This document shows positions 43,357 to 51,213 of a DNA stretch of 52,440 nt, piece by piece. The DNA is from CAYMLQ01 sp964390795. GTDB taxonomy: Bacteria > Verrucomicrobiota > Kiritimatiellia > RFP12 > UBA1067. Positions within the stretch are counted from its first letter, which is position 1, and each line of letters begins with the position of its first letter. The notes below the pieces were generated by a model, which was not told the DNA's origin, made no database searches, and worked only from the letters and a program-made list of their open reading frames with translations. A program made the position numbers and the translations under genes. The DNA lies in the NCBI GenBank assembly GCA_964390795.1, contig CAYMLQ010000006.1, forward strand, positions 1 to 52,440. The letters run 5' to 3'.

Positions 43357-45120
43357 CTATTTCACCGGCACGGTGGGGGCGAGGGTCTTCAGGTCGGTCC
43401 AGAGCGTGCCCTCGCCGGCGTGGATGATGCGGATGCCGACGGCGGGGTTGAGCTTGTCCGCGAAGGTCAGGTCCGCGAGCGTGGCGGGGTCTTCGAAGAC
43501 CGCCGCGCGCAGCTGCTCGCCGCGCGCCTTCTCGTTCTGGACGATGTACTCCGACTGGACCTTGGCCTCGCCCTGCACCTGGGTGATCTGGGCCTGGACG
43601 GTGGCCTTCTGGAGGTTGATGGTGGCGACCTCGAGCAAGGCCTCGGCCTGGATCGTGGCGACCTCGTTCTTGGTCTGCGCGGCGGTCGTGGCGACCAGCT
43701 TCTCGGTCTCCTGGTCGACCTGCTTCTTGAGCTGCTCGATCAGGGCGGTCTCGGTGTTCAGCTCGGCCTGCACGCGGGCGGTGTCCTGCCGCGCCTTGTT
43801 GGTCAGGTCCTGCTCCTTGGCGACGCTGGCCTCCTGGATGGGCGTGAGGATCTGCGTCGGCACCTCGACGTGGCGGATGTGCGCGTTGTGGATGACGATG
43901 TGCTTCTCCTTGAGCACGCGCGTCAGCTCGGCGGTCAGCTCCTTCTGGAAGAGCTGGCGGCCTTCGCCGTCGATGAAGTCGCGGGCCTTGTAGGACGAGC
44001 CCTTGAGGCGCGAAATCGAGAGAATCTGCGGCAGCAGGATCTTGTCGACCACGGCGGGCAGGTCGCCGTAGAGCATGTAGATGCGCGCGATGTTTTCGGG
44101 CAGCAGCTCGAACTCGACGGTCATGTCGAGCAGGATCTGGAAGCCGTCGCGCGAGGGGAACTCGACGAAGCGGTTGATGCCGAAGGCGACCGACTCGGGC
44201 GCGAAGGTGGAGCCCGCCTGCTGGGGCTCAGCCGCTGGGTCCGCCTGCTGGCGGGCCTGCTGCGGCCCGATCTTCTTGGGCGCGGCGCGGCGCAGCACGC
44301 CGCTCGACGAGGCCGCCGTGTCGGCCGCGGGCGCGGTGTTCAGCGCCTGCTGCGAGATGAAGCCGCGGTCGCGGTTCTTCTCGAGGTACTCGTTGCGCTT
44401 GTCCTGCTGGGCCTGGATGGTGTTCTGCTGGAGCGACTCCAGCGCGCCGCTGTTGGCCGAGGAGATCTGGCTCTTGGTGAGCACCACGCTGCCGGAGCGC
44501 CCGAGGATGGAGACCTGGTTCATGCCGATCTCCAGCACGTCGACCTGATAGGCGCGCGGGTTGATGTAGTAGAGGCCGGGGTGCAGCACGTCTTTCATGA
44601 CGCCCTGCTGCCCGGAGCCGGCGAACTCGCCGGGCTTGACCGGCTTGCCGGCCTGCGAGGTGACGATGCCGACGTAGCCGATGGGGATGTGGATGGCGTC
44701 GAGCTGGGTGACGTCGTAGCCCTCCGGGTTGAGCCGGTAGGTGCCGGGGCCGAGCACGTCCTTCCACACGCCCTTTCCGGCTGAGTCGGCCGACAGGATC
44801 TCGCCGGCCGGCAGCTCTTTGCCGACTTTGGAGGTGACCACGCCGACCTTGCCGACCGGGATGGCGACCGCCGGCACGATGCGCCAGGCGTGGTTCACGG
44901 GGTCGAGGAAGTGGCGTCCCTCGGGCAGCGGGTCGCGGCGCACGCCCTTCTCGCCGGGGCCGGCAAGGATCTCGCCGGGGGGCAGGGGCTTGCCGATCTT
45001 GGCGGTGACGATGGCCATGTAGCCGGCCGGGACCTGGATGCGGCAGAAGGTCCAGACGAAGCCGCCGGCGAAGAACGCCAGGGCGAGAAGGGGGACGAGG
45101 ATGACGGAGGCGGACTTCAT
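43357..45120 (-). CDS. SPFH/band-7 membrane protein with threefold N-terminal repeat (second of pair)
   Basis: 587 aa. The start is the ATG at 45120, overlapping the upstream SPFH stop (ATGA); the open frame extends to 45759 only because of out-of-frame sequence. Signal anchor at 5-25. Three repeats of about 50 aa (28-80, 88-136, 145-192) share VGVVTSKxGKxLPPGEIL...GKGVxKDVLxPGxYxxNP, each resembling the first strands of an SPFH domain. After a Gln-rich linker (residues about 230-300) comes the SPFH core (QILLDMTVEFELLPENIARIYMLYGD ... IRHVEVPTQILTPIQ) and a long coiled coil with alternating Glu/Lys (AELNTETALIEQLKKQVDQE), then a C-terminal acidic end. Prohibitin/flotillin relatives scaffold membranes and assemble into rings. 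Probably hetero-oligomerises with its operon partner. Confidence 0.8.
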   Translation of the reverse strand: MKSASVILVPLLALAFFAGGFVWTFCRIQVPAGYMAIVTAKIGKPLPPGEILAGPGEKGVRRDPLPEGRHFLDPVNHAWRIVPAVAIPVGKVGVVTSKVGKELPAGEILSADSAGKGVWKDVLGPGTYRLNPEGYDVTQLDAIHIPIGYVGIVTSQAGKPVKPGEFAGSGQQGVMKDVLHPGLYYINPRAYQVDVLEIGMNQVSILGRSGSVVLTKSQISSANSGALESLQQNTIQAQQDKRNEYLEKNRDRGFISQQALNTAPAADTAASSSGVLRRAAPKKIGPQQARQQADPAAEPQQAGSTFAPESVAFGINRFVEFPSRDGFQILLDMTVEFELLPENIARIYMLYGDLPAVVDKILLPQILSISRLKGSSYKARDFIDGEGRQLFQKELTAELTRVLKEKHIVIHNAHIRHVEVPTQILTPIQEASVAKEQDLTNKARQDTARVQAELNTETALIEQLKKQVDQETEKLVATTAAQTKNEVATIQAEALLEVATINLQKATVQAQITQVQGEAKVQSEYIVQNEKARGEQLRAAVFEDPATLADLTFADKLNPAVGIRIIHAGEGTLWTDLKTLAPTVPVK

Positions 45121-46784
45121 GGCGCGGTCCCTCCTTTCTTGGCCGGGGCATCCGGCGGCGGGGTGGGTGTTGGAGAGGGCTTGGGAACAGGCTTGGGCGC
45201 CGGGGCTGCCTTCTCGGCGGCGGGCCGGTCTTTCAGCTTGATCGGCAGGCCGAAGAGGTCGCCGTTCGCGTCGGTGGTGAGGATGCTCTGGATGTTCGGA
45301 GCGGTCTTCTCGTAGAGTTTGGCCCGCACGTAGTCCGCCTCGTTGCGGTAGACGGTGACCTGCTGCTTGAGCACGTCGGCGTTGGCCTTGTTCTGAGCCT
45401 CGACCACGGTGCGGTCGGCCTCGGCGAGGGTGAGGAGCGACTTGGCATCGGCGCGGGCGGCCTCGAGGCCGACTTTTGCAACGTCGAGTTCGGTCTGGGC
45501 GGCGATGGTCTTCTCGACCTTGCCCTGCTCGGCGGTGATGGTCAGGCGGATGCGCTCGGTGTCGGCGGTGACCTTCAGGCGGTTCTGCTCGGCGAGCGCC
45601 TTCTGCTTCTCCAGCTCGGCCTGCGACTTCGCCTGCACGATCTGCTGGCCGAATTTCATGGACTCCTGCGCGGCGAGTTCGCGGTCGCGGATGATGCTGG
45701 CGATCTCCTGCGGCGCCTGGATGTCGCGGATGAGCACCGAGTTGAGCGAGATGCCCCACGGCTGGCAGACGGCCTTGAGAAAGGTCTCAAGGTTGTCCTG
45801 GAACGCCTGGCGCGACTCGCCGACGATGAAGTCGGTCGCGTTCTTCTTGCTGCCCTCGATGCGGAAGAAGCCGCGCGCGCTGGGCAGGATTAGCTTCTGC
45901 ATGATGTCGTCGATGTCGCCGACCTCGTGGGTGAGCTGGGCGGCCTTGTCGACGTTGAGGTTGAACTCCAGGGTGCCCTCGACCGTGACGGGGAAGCCGT
46001 CGAGGGTCAGGAACATGATCGCGTCGCCGCCGCTCAGCTCGAAGCGCTGGCTCTGGATGTTGACGATCGAGACCGCGCAGAGGAAGGGGTTGAGCCGGTG
46101 CGTGCCCTCCTTCAGGATCTCGCTCTTGATGCCCTTCGCGCCCACAGGAGTGAGGAAGCCCTTGTCCGCGCCGGGCGCGACCATGCCGCCGGAGAGGATG
46201 TCAATGCCGTCGAGCGCGGTGACGACGCCGACATGGCCCGGGGCGATCTTGATGTCTTCGAACAGCTTGACTTCGTAGGCGTAGGGGTTGATGCGGTGCT
46301 TGCCGGTGCCGAGCACGTCGCGCACGATGCCCTTGTAGGCGTCGTCAGGCGCGATGATCTTGCCGCTCGGCAGATCCTTTCCGAACTTGCGCACGAGCAC
46401 GCCGAACTTGCCTGCCGGGATGTCGGTAGCCTTGATGATGAACCAGTCCCACGTGTAGGGGTTTCGGAAGAAGCGGCCCTCGGGGAGGACGCCGAGCTGG
46501 ATGCCCTTGTACTCGGGCGAGTCGGCGATGATGCGCTCGGTCGGCAGGTTCAGGCCGGTTTTTTTGACGAGGATCGCGAGTTCGCCGTTGCCGGGCTCGA
46601 TGCGCCACCAGAACCAGAACCACAGGCTGCCCAGCAGGAGGGCCGCCACGAAGGCGAACGGCAGCACAGCCGCAGCGGGCAAGGGCGGCATGGGCGGTCG
46701 CCGGGGAGGTGTCACCGGGCGGCGCGGCAGGGTCGGACGCCTGGCATCAAGCGGCGGCGGGATGGGAAGAGAGTCATCGTTCAT
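45117..46784 (-). CDS. SPFH/band-7 membrane protein with threefold N-terminal repeat (first of pair)
   Basis: 555 aa, GGAGG 9 bp before the ATG at 46784. A Pro-rich cytoplasmic N-terminus (residues 1-35) precedes one helix (41-60), so most of the protein is outside. Three repeats (about 63-112, 122-170, 180-235) follow the same pattern as in the partner (LPTERIIADSPEYKGIQLG; LPSGKIIAPDDAYKGIVRDV; LSGGMVAPGADKGF). The SPFH core (about 250-350: TVEGTLEFNLNVDKAAQLTHEVGD, SVLIRDIQAPQEI) and a coiled coil (AKSQAELEKQKALAEQNRLK) follow, ending in a Pro/Lys tail. The paired genes with a 4-bp overlap suggest a two-component complex, perhaps a stomatin/flotillin-like periplasmic assembly. Partner enzyme such as an NfeD protease is absent. 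Role inferred. Confidence 0.82.
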   Translation of the reverse strand: MNDDSLPIPPPLDARRPTLPRRPVTPPRRPPMPPLPAAAVLPFAFVAALLLGSLWFWFWWRIEPGNGELAILVKKTGLNLPTERIIADSPEYKGIQLGVLPEGRFFRNPYTWDWFIIKATDIPAGKFGVLVRKFGKDLPSGKIIAPDDAYKGIVRDVLGTGKHRINPYAYEVKLFEDIKIAPGHVGVVTALDGIDILSGGMVAPGADKGFLTPVGAKGIKSEILKEGTHRLNPFLCAVSIVNIQSQRFELSGGDAIMFLTLDGFPVTVEGTLEFNLNVDKAAQLTHEVGDIDDIMQKLILPSARGFFRIEGSKKNATDFIVGESRQAFQDNLETFLKAVCQPWGISLNSVLIRDIQAPQEIASIIRDRELAAQESMKFGQQIVQAKSQAELEKQKALAEQNRLKVTADTERIRLTITAEQGKVEKTIAAQTELDVAKVGLEAARADAKSLLTLAEADRTVVEAQNKANADVLKQQVTVYRNEADYVRAKLYEKTAPNIQSILTTDANGDLFGLPIKLKDRPAAEKAAPAPKPVPKPSPTPTPPPDAPAKKGGTAP

Positions 46785-46853
46785 TGTGAAGCCTCCAAAA
46801 ATCCCTTTAAGTGTAGAGGAACACGGGTGCGCGAGTCGAGCGGAAAGGGTTTC

Positions 46854-49800
46854 CTAAATCCTCCTTGGAGTGAACGGGATCAGAGCCCGGACGGTGGTGC
46901 CCTGGCCCGCCACGGAGTCGACCGCGAACGTGCCTCCGACCATCTCCGCCCGCTCCCGCATGCCGATCAGTCCCAGCCGGTCGTTTCGCCTGGCGTGCTC
47001 TACGCTGGCCACGTCGAAGGCTTTGCCGTTATCGGAGATTTCCAAATGAACGTCATCCGCGATTTTGCGCATGCTGACATTCACCCGGCTGGCCTGCGCA
47101 TGCTGGGCGACATTGGCCAGCGCTTCCTGTAGGATGCGATAGAGCACCGTGCGCCGGTCGCTGTCCAACTGTTCCACCTCGGCAAACGTGGTGAACTGCA
47201 CGCGGATACCCGTTTGCTTAAGAAAGTCTTTCAAGAAGGAGTGCAGCGTGATGATCAGCCCTAAATCGTCCAGGGCGGTCGGGCGCAAGTCCCGCGCGTA
47301 CTGATGGACGATGTCGACCGACTTTTCCACCAGCCGCTGCGTCTGCACGATTTTCCGCTTGAGTCCGTCCGGGTCGATCTTGGGCGCCAAGGCCAGCGAG
47401 TCCAGATGCACATTGATGCTCACCAGGGTTTGGGTGATTTCGTCATGCAGCTCCCGGCTGATGCGCTTCCGCTCGTCCTCCTGCGCCTGAAGGATGCGGT
47501 GCGACAGCTCACGTAGCCGGGTTTGCATGAGGCGCGCCTGCTCCAGCAACTGGCCCGTGTGCTGTTCGCTACTCTTGAGCGCGTCCTCCACCGCCTGACG
47601 CCGGACGATCTCCTGCTTCAGCTCCTGATTTGTGACCGCCAAGGCTTCCATGCGGCGTTGGGCTTCCTGTGCCAGTTTGAAAGCCGTGATGTCCGAAACC
47701 GCCACTCGGCAAACGTCCTTCTGGCAGCAGGGGGAGGGCGCGGAGCCCCCGTGAAGGCTGGCCCAGAAGGGGGTGCCGTCCTCTTTCTGAAATTTCGCCT
47801 CGCAGACCTGTTTTCCGGCTCCGGCGAAGAGCCGTTCGAGGAAGTCCAGAAAGAGCGGCCGGCCGCGCAGGGTCACGAAACGCGACAAGGAGCGGCTGAT
47901 GAGGCTGGACCGCTCCACGCCGAGCAAGGCCGCCCCTGTCAGGTTCACCTCCAGGATCCGGCCCTGCGCGTTCAGGGAGAAGTAGCCGATCGGTGCGAAA
48001 TCGTAGAGGTCGGTGAATTTGTCCAGCAAAACCTCCATCTGATCCCGCGATTCCTGCAGCTCCTCGTTCAGCGTCTGCAGCTCCTCCTTCGAGGTGGTGA
48101 GTTCCTCGTTGGCGGACTGCAGCTCNNNNNNNNNNNNNNNNNNNNNNNNNNNNNNNNNNNNNNNNNNNNNNNNNNNNNNNNNNNNNNNNNNNNNNNNNNN
48201 NNNNNNNNNNNNNNNNNNNNNNNNNCTCTTCGTGGGTGGCCCGCGCCTCGCCGCGGATCTGCAGGAGTTCCCGCTCCAGCTCCGCCAGCCGCGTGCCGCC
48301 GGCGTGAGACTTAGGCGGCCGCCCCGCCGCCGGGGCGTAGCGCTGAAGGATCAGTTGATCGGCCAGCGACTGAAGCGAACCGGACGGTTTCGGCGCAGGG
48401 CGTGCTTCGGCGCCCATGGGCGGGCCGGCGCTGAAGGACGCGGGAAACTCCACCGGCTCTGCTCTCTGTGCGGGCTCTACCCGGCAATAGAGCCGGGATT
48501 TGCCGTTGAGGGGATTAAACAGGTCCGTCGCGCCGCCAATCGTCTCCGCGCTGCCGAGAAACAAAAGGCCGCCGGGCTTGAGGCTGTAGTGAAAGAGCGG
48601 GAACAGTTTCTTCTGCACCTCAGCAGTCAGGTAAATCAGCAGGTTGCGGCAGCTCAACAGGTCCAGTTTGGTAAAGGGCGGATCCATGATGAGATTCTGC
48701 GGCGCGAAAATCACCATCTCGCGGATCTCTTTGCGCACCCGGTAGCCTCGCTCCTCTTTGGTAAAAAATCGGGCCAGCCGCTCCGGCGATACGTCGGCAG
48801 CGATGCTCGCTGGGAATAGGCCCTGCCGGGCTTTATCAATCGCGTCCCGGTCCAGGTCGGTGGCGAAGACCTGCATCGTACACGGCGCCTTGGGCGTGAT
48901 GGCCAGCGACGCTTCCTTGAGCGCAATGGCCAGCGAATAGGCCTCCTCGCCCGTGGAGCAGCCCGGCACCCACGCCCGCAGAGCCTGGCCGGCCGGCCGG
49001 CCCGCCAGAAGCTCGGGTAGGGCCTGTGCGCACAACTGCTCCCAAGCGGCGGGATCGCGGAAAAAGGCCGTCACCCCGATCAGCAGTTCCTTGAAAAGCA
49101 AATCCAGCTCTTGCGGGTTCTCCTGCAAATAGCGGACGTAGGTGGCCATCTTGTCGATCTGGTGAATGCCCATGCGGCGCTCGATCCGGCGGTAGAGGGT
49201 GTTCCGCTTGTAGAGGAAAAAATCTTGTCCGGTGTGGGTGCGCAGCAGGATGACCGCTTTTTCCAAGGCGCTTTGCGTCTTGTCCTCCAAAGGCGCTTCT
49301 GACCGGGCGAACAGCGGTTTGCGCTGCAGATAGGCGAGGATTTTCTCCGGCAGCCTGTCTGCCGGAGCCACGATATCCGCCAGGCCGGCCTCGATCGCGC
49401 TGCGCGGCATGCCGTCGAACTTGGCGGTCGAAGGCTCCTGAACGAAGGCCGCGCCGGCCTTCTCCTTGATGGTTCGCAGGCCGAGCGTGCCGTCCGAGCC
49501 CATGCCTGAAAGAATCACGCCGATGCTGTGCTCCCGCCGGTCCTGCGCCAGAGAGCGCAGAAAGAAGTCAATCGGCAGACGCAGGCCGCGGGGCGCTGAG
49601 GGCTCGAGCAAGTGCAGAACGCCGTGCAGAATCGACATGTCTTTGTTTGGAGGGATCACATAGACGCAGGTCGGCCTCACGCGGGTGCGATCCTTGACCT
49701 GGACCACCTTCATGCCGGTCGCGCGCTGCAGCAGTTCGGGCATGATCCCCTTGTGCGTCGGGTCCAGATGCTGGACAATCACAAAGGCCATGCCGCCGCT

Positions 49801-49962
49801 GTCCGCCGGCACATGTTTCAGAAACTGCTCCAACGCTTCAAGGCCCCCGGCGGAGGCGCCGATGCCAATGATGGGGAAGGGGGCCTCTGCGGCCACGGCT
49901 GAGGCCTCCCGTTGCGCCGTGCGTATCGGTTTCTTCTGACGGCGATGTAATTCAGGTTTCAT
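46854..49962 (-). CDS. CheB-CheR-PAS-HisKA_3 fusion sensor kinase (interrupted by an N block)
   Basis: One gene split by 100 Ns at 48126-48225. From 49962: CheB-like methylesterase (GIGASAGGLEALEQFL, IVQHLDPTHKG, SGMGSDGTLGLRT: Ser-His-Asp), then CheR methyltransferase (TLYRRIERRMGIH, WVPGCSTGEEAYSLAI, CRNLLIYLTAE), a coiled coil, the gap, a coiled coil (ELQSANEELTTSKEELQTLN), PAS (FTDLYDFAPIGYFSLN), and a NarL-type kinase (SRELHDEITQTLVSINVHL with the phospho-His, ILQEALANVAQHAQ, DRLGLIGMRERAEM). The frames before and after the N block differ by one, so 100 is a placeholder and the real gap length is not 100. This CheB/CheR/PAS/kinase architecture is known in bacteria. With the downstream-acting response regulator it forms a two-component pair. 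Chemoreceptors absent; likely regulates gene expression rather than motility. Confidence 0.85.
48126..48225. other. Assembly gap (100 N)
   Basis: Exactly 100 Ns inside the CheB-CheR-kinase gene. Reading frames on the two sides do not join at this length, so it is a placeholder. Adjacent sequence encodes parts of one coiled coil. Confidence 0.99.
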
Positions 49963-50021
49963 TCTCTAACACTCTCACCCATCGTCCCGTGTTGGCAACC
50001 TCTTTGTGAGGACTTGTAGCC

Positions 50022-50109
50022 AAGGAGGAGTTAGGAGTTAGAAGTTAGTAGTTGAGAGCGGGCCGACGTGGAGAAACAACTCCTAACTTCTAACTCCTAA
50101 CTCCTCCTT
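50022..50109. repeat. Long hairpin made of GGAGTTA heptads
   Basis: Arms of 33 nt (50022-50054 and 50077-50109) pair with one mismatch around a 22-nt loop. Each arm is built of heptads GGAGTTA/GAAGTTA/GTAGTTG, i.e. AACTCCT/AACTTCT on the other strand. It sits between the stop of the response regulator and the start of the CheB-CheR-kinase gene (minus strand), and could act as a transcription attenuator between them or be a repeat insertion. Confidence 0.85.
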
Positions 50110-50147
50110 CAGGGTGCGGATTCAACAAAGTTGAATGCACACCCTGA
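50109..50147 (-). terminator. Hairpin just after the response regulator stop
   Basis: TCAGGGTG and CACCCTGA (outer arms), ATTCAAC and GTTGAAT (inner arms) form a stem with a 3-bp internal mismatch and an AAA loop. It begins 3 bp after the response regulator stop. No clear T-run follows, so it is a weak or factor-assisted terminator, or a second repeat next to the heptad hairpin. Confidence 0.45.
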
Positions 50148-50149
50148 GC

Positions 50150-50843
50150 CTAGACGATGGTCAGCTGGACGTTGCTTTCGATGATGCCCGCCTCGATCGC
50201 GTAACGGGTCAGGCCCGCCGTGTGATGGATGTCGAGCTTGCGCATNNNNNNNNNNNNNNNNNNNNNNNNNNNNNNNNNNNNNNNNNNNNNNNNNNNNNNN
50301 NNNNNNNNNNNNNNNNNNNNNNNNNNNNNNNNNNNNNNNNNNNNNGCCGTTCATCTGCGGCATGGCGATGTCCATGACGATCACCGCCGGGTGGAGTTTC
50401 TGGTTCATCTCAACGGCCTGACGGCCCGTTGTCGCTTCGCCGACGACCTCGATGTCGCTCTCGGATTCCAGCAGTTTCTTCAGGCACTCCCGGACGATCA
50501 TATGGTCTTCGGCCAGCAGCACGGTGATTCGTTTGGCTGAGTTCATGGGTGCGCGTGCTCCTTGGTGCCCCTCCTCGAGCGGGGCGATGGCCTCAGCGAA
50601 GAAGAACCCCGCCCGCTGGAGCAGCTGTTCCCGGGCGGACGGCGCGTTGACAGGAAGCGCCTGCTCCAGCAGCGCCTGCTCGTGAATCACAGCCACGTTC
50701 AACGTTTCCAACCCACGGGCAACGGCTTGGCGTCCCAGCCTCAGCGCAGGTTGCAGACTCGCCTCCGGGCCTTGTTTCAGGTAGCGGCGCAGGGCCGTCT
50801 GATAGCGCTGCGCCCAGTCGGCTGTCTTAACGTTCGATTTCAT
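50150..50843 (-). CDS. NarL-type response regulator with extra N-terminal helical domain (interrupted by an N block)
   Basis: Partner of the CheB-CheR-kinase. From 50843: residues 1-95 are a helical domain (WAQRYQTALRRYLKQGPEAS...) resembling RsbU N-terminal domains of phosphatase and kinase regulators. Then a receiver starts at residue 100 (ITVLLAEDHMIVRECLKKLL) with the phosphorylated Asp in VIVMDIAMPQMNG. After 100 Ns (50246-50345) the other frame resumes with MRKLDIHHTAGLTRYAIEAG, the end of a LuxR-type HTH, and a TAG stop at 50150-50152. A separate start at 50546 (AAGGAG 11 bp upstream) is possible and would give a plain NarL regulator. Kinase and regulator type match (HisKA_3 with NarL). 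The true length is unknown. Confidence 0.8.
50246..50345. other. Assembly gap (100 N)
   Basis: 100 Ns inside the response regulator gene, between receiver and HTH. Frames do not match across it, so it is a placeholder; the missing part should hold the receiver end and most of the LuxR HTH. Confidence 0.99.
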
Positions 50844-50874
50844 GGCTTATACCGCTATTTCATGGGAGGTCCGG

Positions 50875-51021
50875 TTATGGGCGCCGTCCCTGAATGAGTC
50901 TGACCAGCACCATCACGACGGCCACCACCAGCAGAAAGTGAATGTAGCCGCCCATCGTGTGGCTGCTGACCAGGCCCAAGGCCCACAGCACCAACAGAAC
51001 GATCGAAATAGTCCAGATCAT
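50875..51021 (-). CDS. lmo0937/DUF5670-like small membrane protein
   Basis: 48 aa, AAAGGAG 8 bp before the ATG at 51021. The sequence MIWTISIVLLVLWALGLVSS, then HTMGGYIHFLLVVAVVMVLV and the ending RLIQGRRP, is the complete family pattern of lmo0937 proteins: two hydrophobic helices with SSxTMGGxIH between. Function unknown; relatives are often linked to envelope stress or salt responses. It lies 31 bp upstream of the response regulator on the same strand and is probably first in its operon. The 192 bp upstream (51022-51213) hold no gene that I can see; a short CCTGC-C-GCAGG palindrome lies near 51095. Confidence 0.85.
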   Translation of the reverse strand: MIWTISIVLLVLWALGLVSSHTMGGYIHFLLVVAVVMVLVRLIQGRRP

Positions 51022-51213
51022 ATGACGCTCCTTTCCCTGTCCTGCAATAGGGTACGCCAAGATAACGCGTTCGGCCATGGGGTGTAACCCTACCCTGCCG
51101 CAGGCGGTCAATGTGCCGCCGCAGCATGCGCAGGCAGCTGAGAACGCTTCCGCGACCGCCTCGCTAAACAGCGCTGCGGCGCGGATGTCCGAGGAGCCAG
51201 AGAAGCCTGGCCG

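Noticed and set aside
43420..44784. 454-residue plus-strand frame opposite the SPFH gene
   Set aside because: Leu/Gly/Asp-biased antisense shadow with no domain; the minus strand carries SPFH motifs.
47569..48125. Continuation of the CheB-CheR frame past the N block
   Set aside because: Out of frame because the N block has placeholder length; the other frame holds PAS and kinase motifs.
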